This document shows, piece by piece, positions 6,607 through 12,369 of a stretch of DNA of 12,369 nucleotides. This DNA comes from an uncultured Flavobacteriales bacterium (GTDB lineage Bacteria; Bacteroidota; Bacteroidia; Flavobacteriales; Vicingaceae). The notes beneath the pieces are model-generated. The model made no database searches, was not told the DNA's origin, and saw nothing but the letters and a program-made list of their open reading frames with translations. Where the stretch lies: NCBI GenBank assembly GCA_946886085.1, contig CAMPHX010000010.1, positions 1 through 12,369 of the forward strand. Reading direction: 5' to 3'. A program made the translations under genes and the position numbers. Within the stretch, counting starts at the first letter, position 1; every line of letters begins with the position of its first letter.

Positions 6607-7254
6607 TTATTGTACTACAGCGTTTGTATCAACACTAACAGCGGTTTGTCCCATATCTGCTGTTAATGGTTTTTTCATAAAACCTACTCTAATGTAATGA
6701 ATTAATTGCCATCTTTCTTCTTGAGTTAACTGAGAAGCATGAGATCCCATTAATCCTTTTCCGAAAGTAATGGTATGGAACATTTTACCTTCAGGTAAAT
6801 CTAAACTTTCAGTAAATTTAACCGGTAGTGGAGGAAAAACTTCTCTTTCTACTAATGAACCATCTCCTTGTCCGGCTCCACCATGACAGTGAACACAAAA
6901 CATTCCGTACAATTCTTTTCCTTTAGCTACAGATTGTTCTGTATAATCAAAAGGACTCTTTAAAAACTCTCCTGCTTGGTTATAGCCTTCAATGGAATTT
7001 TCATAAGGATAAGGGGTAAAACCTCTATGTATGGTTCCTTCAACAGGTTTTCTTGCTGTAAGTATATTTCTCAAAGAATCATCACCTTGTTTACCTCTTA
7101 ATTCACCATAATCTACATAAGTTTCTATAGAAGGAGAACGATACATATCTGGCATATATTCGGGTGCTAAGCCATTTTCTTCTTTACAAGAAAAAAGAGA
7201 AATAATAGCAACCATTCCAATTATTTTTATGCTATTGTTCAGGTAGTTTTTCAT
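6607..7254 (-). CDS. actE: ACIII mono-haem cytochrome c subunit ActE (lipoprotein)
   Basis: Mono-haem c-type cytochrome of alternative complex III that passes electrons from the complex towards the terminal oxidase. The 215-residue precursor has a lipoprotein signal peptide: a hydrophobic segment at about 9-20 and a lipobox LFSC with Cys23 as the likely lipidated residue. The haem motif CVHCH is at 120-124 (Cys120, Cys123, axial His124). Met169 in GKGLMGSHA is the likely second axial ligand. The protein is therefore probably anchored on the periplasmic face of the inner membrane. It lies 35 bases after actD and 38 bases before actF. A generic cytochrome c would fit the domain, but length, lipobox and position identify ActE. 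Confidence 0.93.
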   Translation of the reverse strand: MKNYLNNSIKIIGMVAIISLFSCKEENGLAPEYMPDMYRSPSIETYVDYGELRGKQGDDSLRNILTARKPVEGTIHRGFTPYPYENSIEGYNQAGEFLKSPFDYTEQSVAKGKELYGMFCVHCHGGAGQGDGSLVEREVFPPLPVKFTESLDLPEGKMFHTITFGKGLMGSHASQLTQEERWQLIHYIRVGFMKKPLTADMGQTAVSVDTNAVVQ

Positions 7255-7289
7255 GTTTATATTTTTTTATAATCTCTAAATTAATCGTT

Positions 7290-7814
7290 TTATTTTTCGT
7301 CAATCTGAAGCACATAAGTTTCATTAAGAGCTGCTTTAATTTCTTCAGCTGTCATTCCACTATCACTTGGATGAATTTCCATCACAAATCTATTATCAGT
7401 TGTACTTGGATAAGGATTTCTAGCTTTAAAACCCGGTAAAGTCCAGTTTCTTAATAAGTAAGTGAAAGACATACCGTGTGCAGCACATAATACTCCAAAT
7501 TCAAATGTTACCGGAACAAATGCCGGAATATTATCAATTAATGAAAAATTAGGTTTCCCACCTATATTCATTGGCCAATCCTGCACCATAAAATACCACA
7601 TTCCTGTTAATGCAAGGGAAACACCTATCATTCCATAAATAAATGCGGTAATAGCAATACGGGTTCTTTTTAACCCAATAACAGGATCTATTCCGTGAAT
7701 AGGAAAAGGAGAGAATACGTCTCTAATGTGAATTCCTTTTGAAACCAGATGTTTTGCACTTTCTAAAAGTACATAATCATCATCATAAATTGCGTATAGT
7801 TTTTTATCTGACAT
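7290..7814 (-). CDS. actD: ACIII membrane subunit ActD (DUF3341 family)
   Basis: Small subunit of alternative complex III without cofactors. The 174 residues begin with a soluble part carrying the family stretch FSPFPIHGID (34-43), followed by two membrane helices (about 52-77 and 95-120) and a polar C-terminal tail. The length and this layout match the DUF3341 family found between actC and actE. It is 24 bases after the actC stop and 35 bases before actE, so one transcript is likely. Its exact role is structural by inference from known ACIII structures; nothing catalytic is visible. Confidence 0.92.
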   Translation of the reverse strand: MSDKKLYAIYDDDYVLLESAKHLVSKGIHIRDVFSPFPIHGIDPVIGLKRTRIAITAFIYGMIGVSLALTGMWYFMVQDWPMNIGGKPNFSLIDNIPAFVPVTFEFGVLCAAHGMSFTYLLRNWTLPGFKARNPYPSTTDNRFVMEIHPSDSGMTAEEIKAALNETYVLQIDEK

Positions 7815-7838
7815 AACTAAAAGTTTCTAACGATATAA

Positions 7839-9248
7839 TTATTTTTTTACTGGGTGTAATTTTTTAAAGTCTTCATCAGACATGTTTTTGTATTTCTCTC
7901 CTGAAGATTTTAAAATTGTTTTCAATTCATTAAGTGCTAATACTGGGAAATATCTTAAGAATAATAGGTAGAATACACTAAATAATCCTAGTGTCCCAAT
8001 AAAGATTCCTATATCCACCCAAGTTGGGTAGAACATAGACCAACTTGATGGTAAATAATCTCTATGAACTGAAGTTACAATAATTACAAATCTCTCAAAC
8101 CACATCCCTATATTTACTACAATAGACATTATAAAAGTAAATGCTAAATTGGTTCTTAATTTTTTCCACCAAAATAAGTGAGGGGAAATTACATTACATG
8201 TCATCATGCACCAGTAAGCCCAAGCATAAGGACCTGAAAATCTATTAATGAATGCATAAGATTCGTATTCAACACCTGAATACCAAGAAATGAATAACTC
8301 TGTTAAATAAGCAACACCAACTATAGAACCTGTTACAATTATAATGATGTTCATGTACTCAATATGTTTAATAGTTACATATTTTTCTAAGTGCATTACT
8401 TTTCTAACAATAATCATTAATGTTTGTACCATTGCAAAACCAGAGAATACTGCTCCTGCAACGAAATATGGAGGAAAGATAGTGGTATGCCAACCCGGAA
8501 TTACCGAAGTGGCAAAATCCATAGATACAATAGAGTGAACCGAGAATACAAGTGGAGTAGCTAAACCTGCTAATACTAAAGATACTTCTTCAAATCGTTG
8601 CCAAGCTTTAGCGTTTCCTGTCCAACCGAAGCTTAATAAACTATACATTAATTTTGGAACTGGAGATTTTGCTCTATCTCTAATAGTTGCAAAGTCAGGA
8701 ATTAACCCAATATACCAAAACACTAATGATACAGAAAGATAAGTTGAAATCGCAAATACATCCCATAAAAGAGGAGAGTTAAAGTTTACCCACATTGGTC
8801 CGAACTCATTTGGCAAAGGTAATACCCAATAAGCCATCCAAATTCTACCCATGTGTATCATTGGGAACAATCCTGCCATAAATACGGCAAAGATGGTCAT
8901 TGCTTCTGCAGGTCTATTAATTGCCATTCTCCATTTCTGACGGAATAACAATAACACAGCAGAAATTAATGTTCCTGCGTGACCAATACCAACCCACCAA
9001 ACGAAATTGGTGATATCCCATGCCCAACCAACAGTTTTATTCAATCCCCATGTTCCGACACCTGTTCCTATAAGGTAAAGAATATTTCCTACACCCCAAA
9101 GACCAACTATAGCGGCTATGGTCATTAATATTTTCCAACCTTTAGTTGTTTTTCCTTCGATAGTTGCTAATACATCATCGGAGATTTTTGAGTAATTTAC
9201 ATCGTCTCCTAATATTAACGGTTCTCTAATTGCGGCTTCTTTATGCAT
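7839..9248 (-). CDS. actC: ACIII membrane subunit ActC (NrfD/PsrC-like, quinone-binding subunit 1)
   Basis: Integral membrane subunit of alternative complex III of the NrfD/PsrC (polysulfide reductase membrane subunit) family; it is placed next to ActB and is thought to host the quinol oxidation site. The 469 residues give about ten membrane helices after a soluble N-terminal stretch of about 38 residues. Conserved features include GIGHAGTLISAVLLL (88-102, His90), NRPAEAMTIFA (111-121) and IHMGR (131-135, His132, Arg135), charged or polar residues within the membrane part that are typical of the family. The ATG at 9248-9246 is 13 bases after the actB stop. The C-terminus is Lys-rich (DEDFKKLHPVKK). 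Quinone site assignment is from family knowledge, not from this sequence alone. Confidence 0.95.
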   Translation of the reverse strand: MHKEAAIREPLILGDDVNYSKISDDVLATIEGKTTKGWKILMTIAAIVGLWGVGNILYLIGTGVGTWGLNKTVGWAWDITNFVWWVGIGHAGTLISAVLLLFRQKWRMAINRPAEAMTIFAVFMAGLFPMIHMGRIWMAYWVLPLPNEFGPMWVNFNSPLLWDVFAISTYLSVSLVFWYIGLIPDFATIRDRAKSPVPKLMYSLLSFGWTGNAKAWQRFEEVSLVLAGLATPLVFSVHSIVSMDFATSVIPGWHTTIFPPYFVAGAVFSGFAMVQTLMIIVRKVMHLEKYVTIKHIEYMNIIIIVTGSIVGVAYLTELFISWYSGVEYESYAFINRFSGPYAWAYWCMMTCNVISPHLFWWKKLRTNLAFTFIMSIVVNIGMWFERFVIIVTSVHRDYLPSSWSMFYPTWVDIGIFIGTLGLFSVFYLLFLRYFPVLALNELKTILKSSGEKYKNMSDEDFKKLHPVKK

Positions 9249-9261
9249 TTTTTATACTTTT

Positions 9262-12200
9262 TTAAGCTTCGTTGTTTTCTAAATTTCTAACTTTTGTTAA
9301 GTAATAGACGTTTGGTTGTTGACCAACTTCTTCTATTACTCTGTAAGCTCTATCATGGTTCATATCTCCATTAATTTTGCTTTCAGTATCATTCAAATCA
9401 CCAAAAGTAATGGCATTTGTAGGACAAGCACCAGAACATGCCGTTTGAATTGCTCCGTCTTGAACTTTTGTACTTGCTTTTTTAGCATCTAATTTTCCAG
9501 CTTGAATTCTTTGAACACACATGCTACATTTTTCCATTACCCCTCTTGCTCTAACAACCACATCAGGATTTAATACCATTCTTCCTAAATCATCTTGAGC
9601 TGGATTAACTTCAGTAAATTTATCATAAGCAATGTAGTTAAACCAGTTGAATCTTCTTACTTTATAAGCACAGTTGTTAGCACAATATCTTGTACCAATA
9701 CATCTGTTGTAAGCCATCATGTTCAACCCTTCATTACTATGTGTTGTAGCAGCAACAGGACAAACTGTTTCGCAACCTGCATGGTTACAATGCTGACACA
9801 TCATTGGCTGGTGAACAACTTGTGGGTTATCAGCCGGATCTTCCATTTTTCTATATCCAGCAATTGATTTATCTTCAGTATCTGCATCAGTACTATAATA
9901 TCTATCAATACGCATCCAGTGCATTTCTCTTCCTCTTCTTACTTCATCTTTACCTACAACAGGAACGTTGTTTTCAGAAATACATGCTGTTACACAAGCA
10001 CTACATCCGATACAAGTATTCATATCAATAGACATTCCCCATCTATGTCCGATATTTTCTACCGGATGCTCTTTCCATAAATCAAACTCTTTGATGTTTT
10101 TCTTAATAAATTCACCTTTTTCGTGCGTTACTAATTTATGTTCTGGGTTGTAAGCGTCTTTATTTCCTTGTTTGTAAGTTGCCAAAGTAGTTTCTCTAAC
10201 TACAGAGTCTCTACCCATAACTGTTTGATGCGTTTGAGTAGCTGCAATAGGATAAGTTCCGCTAACTTCTGCAATTGTAGCTCCTACATAGTAAGCAGCT
10301 CCTGTAGCAGAACGTCCAACTAAAGGATATGCGTTTTTACCTGTTGGTTCAGACATGTTTCCAACAACTTTTCCGTAACCTACAGCAATACCAATAGTTC
10401 CTCTTGCCTGACCTGGTTGAGCAACAACCGGCATATTTTCTACAGTAACACCATTTGCAGTAACACTAATCATGTTTGCTGGTGATTCCTGACCTAATTG
10501 AGTATTGTAACCTCTTTCCTTCATTTCTGCAGGATTCATAGTTACATAGTTGTCCCAAGTAATTTTAGTTATCGGATCCGGAGTTTCTTGTAACCATGGG
10601 TTATCTGCTCCTGCTCCTGCACCAACTGCTGCATTTTGAGTAATTTCTAATTCAAAATCTCCGGCAAATGGTTTGTTGTTTACTTTAATTCCTGCTAATG
10701 CTTCACCATTAAATGAAGCAACACCTGTCTCAACATTCATTTTAACCTCTCCATCATGAACAGCTTTGTTCCAGAAATCGTTAAATGGCGTTAATACTAA
10801 TTCGCTAGCAAATGTATTTTTCCAATTTTCTTTAATAAAATTATAATAACTTGTATCTTCTTTTCCTGCCCAAACTAAACAACTCTCTTGTGCTTGACGA
10901 GTGTTAAATAAAGGAGAAATAGTTGGTTGTTGTATCGTGTAATAATTACTTACCGGATTGTAATCATTCCATGATTCGAATGCATGATTATCCGGACAAA
11001 CATATTTACAAGCTTTAGACGTTTCGTTTGCTTTTGTTGCAAAAGAAATAGTTGATTTAACTTTTCCTAAAGCTGCTTTAAATTTCTCTCCTAAACTGAA
11101 AACAGGGTCAACACCATAAATAGCTAAAACGTCCACTTTGCCTTCATTCATTTCAGCGATTAATGCTTCCACTTTAGCATCATCTCCGGCTTTAGTTTTA
11201 GATACCGTATTCATATCAATAGTATTCCCATAATTTCCTAAAATTTGGTTGATACCATTAACGATTAATTGCGTGTCTTTATCATTATTTCCTGCAACAA
11301 CAATAGAAGCTCCTTTAGCAGTTTTTAAAGATTTAACTGCATTAGCAATTTGTGCTTCATAATTAGTTTTAGGAGCATCGATACTTCCTCCTAATTGTTT
11401 GAATATGTTTGCTAAAATAGCAGCATATTCAGATGGTTTTACAGGAACTCTTACATCTGCATTTGTTCCTGAAAGCGACATGTTCGCCTCAAATTGGAAA
11501 TGTTTCGACATCCAATCGTTATCCGGCTTACGTGTTTGAGCATAATCATTCAAATACATAGGAGTATCTAGCCAATTACCCATAAAATCTGCTCCAACAC
11601 TAACAATAGTTTTTGCTTTAGCAAAATTATAAATAGGAATGGCTCTAACACCAAACGATGCCATATTAGCATCTAACATTCCTGAATAAGAAATTTCATC
11701 TAATTGAATGATGTTAAGCTTGCTAGCTTCTTCAGTTGAGGAAAATGTGTTTAAACTTTCAATTGCTGCTCTTGTAGAAGGGCTTACTAAACTTGTAGTT
11801 AAAACTCTTACATTTTTAGCAGCTGTTAAGTCTTTTTTAATAGCAGCATCAATAGTTTTCCAATCGGTAGAGTTACCACCCATCATTGGGTTTTGGTATC
11901 TGTTGTTATCATATAATGAAAGTACAGCACCTGCAACTCTTGCATTAATTGCTCCTTTAGTAAGTTTAGATTCTTTATTACCTGTTACATGAATAGGTCT
12001 TCCTTCTCTGGTTTTTACTAAAATTGGAGCAAAATCATTACCATCAAAATAAGTAGAAGCATAATAATTTGCTTTACCAGGAGTAATTTCTTCCGGTTTA
12101 GTAATATAAGGAATAGCCTTAGTAACCGGAGTTTCGCAAGCTGCTAATGAAGCTGCTGCAACACCAAAACCAAGATATTTTAAGAAATCTCTACGTGATG

Positions 12201-12345
12201 TAGATGAATTTTCCAACGTTTCATTGTCACCTAAAAATTTGTCTATCGGTAACTCCTCAGGAAATTCATTATTCACAGACTCCAAAAATTTAGGGTCATT
12301 ATTTAGTTGTTCTAAACCTTTCCAGTATTTTTTTGAATTAGCCAT
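9262..12345 (-). CDS. actB: ACIII iron-sulfur subunit ActB (molybdopterin-oxidoreductase-like plus ferredoxin domain)
   Basis: Large periplasmic electron-transfer subunit of alternative complex III. The 1027 residues start with a polar leader of about 49 residues, then a Tat motif SRRDFLK (50-56), a hydrophobic stretch and a lipobox-like LAAC (Cys70). A molybdopterin-oxidoreductase-like region follows (about 80-740), which in this family lacks the cofactor. The C-terminal ferredoxin-like domain carries the cysteines of four clusters: C778/C781/C784/C788; C850/C853/C858/C862; C882/C888/C892 with Thr885 at the fourth position; and C940/C943 with C970/C974. The missing Cys fits the family's one [3Fe-4S] plus three [4Fe-4S] clusters. 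Export by the Tat route is expected, since clusters are inserted in the cytoplasm. actC follows after 13 bases. Only 24 bases precede the start in the window, so the operon promoter and actA lie outside. Confidence 0.96.
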   Translation of the reverse strand: MANSKKYWKGLEQLNNDPKFLESVNNEFPEELPIDKFLGDNETLENSSTSRRDFLKYLGFGVAAASLAACETPVTKAIPYITKPEEITPGKANYYASTYFDGNDFAPILVKTREGRPIHVTGNKESKLTKGAINARVAGAVLSLYDNNRYQNPMMGGNSTDWKTIDAAIKKDLTAAKNVRVLTTSLVSPSTRAAIESLNTFSSTEEASKLNIIQLDEISYSGMLDANMASFGVRAIPIYNFAKAKTIVSVGADFMGNWLDTPMYLNDYAQTRKPDNDWMSKHFQFEANMSLSGTNADVRVPVKPSEYAAILANIFKQLGGSIDAPKTNYEAQIANAVKSLKTAKGASIVVAGNNDKDTQLIVNGINQILGNYGNTIDMNTVSKTKAGDDAKVEALIAEMNEGKVDVLAIYGVDPVFSLGEKFKAALGKVKSTISFATKANETSKACKYVCPDNHAFESWNDYNPVSNYYTIQQPTISPLFNTRQAQESCLVWAGKEDTSYYNFIKENWKNTFASELVLTPFNDFWNKAVHDGEVKMNVETGVASFNGEALAGIKVNNKPFAGDFELEITQNAAVGAGAGADNPWLQETPDPITKITWDNYVTMNPAEMKERGYNTQLGQESPANMISVTANGVTVENMPVVAQPGQARGTIGIAVGYGKVVGNMSEPTGKNAYPLVGRSATGAAYYVGATIAEVSGTYPIAATQTHQTVMGRDSVVRETTLATYKQGNKDAYNPEHKLVTHEKGEFIKKNIKEFDLWKEHPVENIGHRWGMSIDMNTCIGCSACVTACISENNVPVVGKDEVRRGREMHWMRIDRYYSTDADTEDKSIAGYRKMEDPADNPQVVHQPMMCQHCNHAGCETVCPVAATTHSNEGLNMMAYNRCIGTRYCANNCAYKVRRFNWFNYIAYDKFTEVNPAQDDLGRMVLNPDVVVRARGVMEKCSMCVQRIQAGKLDAKKASTKVQDGAIQTACSGACPTNAITFGDLNDTESKINGDMNHDRAYRVIEEVGQQPNVYYLTKVRNLENNEA

Positions 12346-12369
12346 ATTTATGTTAATTGTATCTTACTT

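Noticed and set aside
9595..10323. Several overlapping plus-strand open frames within actB
   Set aside because: All are antisense to the cysteine-cluster region of ActB, and none has a recognisable domain. The same applies to 8344-8538 in actC and 11708-11992 in actB.
9262..12345. ActB as a true molybdenum enzyme (formate dehydrogenase or polysulfide reductase type)
   Set aside because: The neighbours ActC to ActF and the ActB-specific N-terminus identify ACIII, where the molybdopterin-like domain is known to have no cofactor.
12346..12369. Possible actB promoter or end of actA
   Set aside because: Only 24 bases are visible. A TAA on the minus strand (12366-12364) could be the actA stop, but one stop codon in AT-rich sequence is not enough to call a feature.
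1..12369. A novel defence, mobile or biosynthetic system
   Set aside because: All long frames are accounted for by conserved housekeeping, respiratory and motility genes; no integrase, transposase, att-like repeat, tRNA or atypical composition block was seen.

Overview
The window reads as an ordinary chromosomal core region of an AT-rich member of the Bacteroidota, most likely of the Flavobacteriales. Evidence: a GldA-type ABC ATPase, a complete run of alternative complex III (ACIII) genes from actB to actF, an RpoN and a CGC-type bacilliredoxin typical of that group, no clear Shine-Dalgarno sequences before the starts, and promoter-like TAnnTTTG elements. Genus cannot be called. I found no tRNA, rRNA, CRISPR array, insertion sequence, phage gene or defence island, and no gap between genes longer than about 275 bases.

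Left edge (1-853, minus strand): gldA, cut off at its 3' end by the window border. It is divergent from rsgA across a 111-base gap that carries promoter-like elements.

Plus-strand block (965-5163): rsgA (ribosome assembly GTPase, TTG start) and dtd (D-aminoacyl-tRNA deacylase) are 5 bases apart and probably one operon. A 273-base gap with several small stem-loops follows, then brxA/brxB-type bacilliredoxin, rpoN (sigma-54) and a small polytopic membrane protein with PAP2-phosphatase-like but degenerate motifs. rpoN and the membrane gene are 8 bases apart. So this block holds translation quality control, thiol redox repair, an alternative sigma factor and an envelope protein of uncertain function.

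Convergent gap (5164-5356): a perfect 28-base palindrome with flanking A and T tracts looks like a two-way intrinsic terminator shared by the two transcription units.

Minus-strand block (12345-5357): actB, actC, actD, actE and actF, tightly spaced (13 to 38 bases), encode ACIII, a membrane-bound quinol:electron acceptor oxidoreductase that replaces cytochrome bc1. ActB carries the iron-sulfur clusters, ActC and ActF are NrfD-like 10-helix membrane subunits, ActD is a two-helix subunit and ActE is a mono-haem lipoprotein. actA, the multihaem subunit gene, is expected just beyond base 12369. The terminator directly after actF means no cytochrome oxidase genes follow in the same transcript here.

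I see no convincing undescribed system. The points most worth a second look are the PAP2-like protein beside rpoN, the tandem stem-loops in the dtd-brxA gap, and the separation of the act operon from cox genes.
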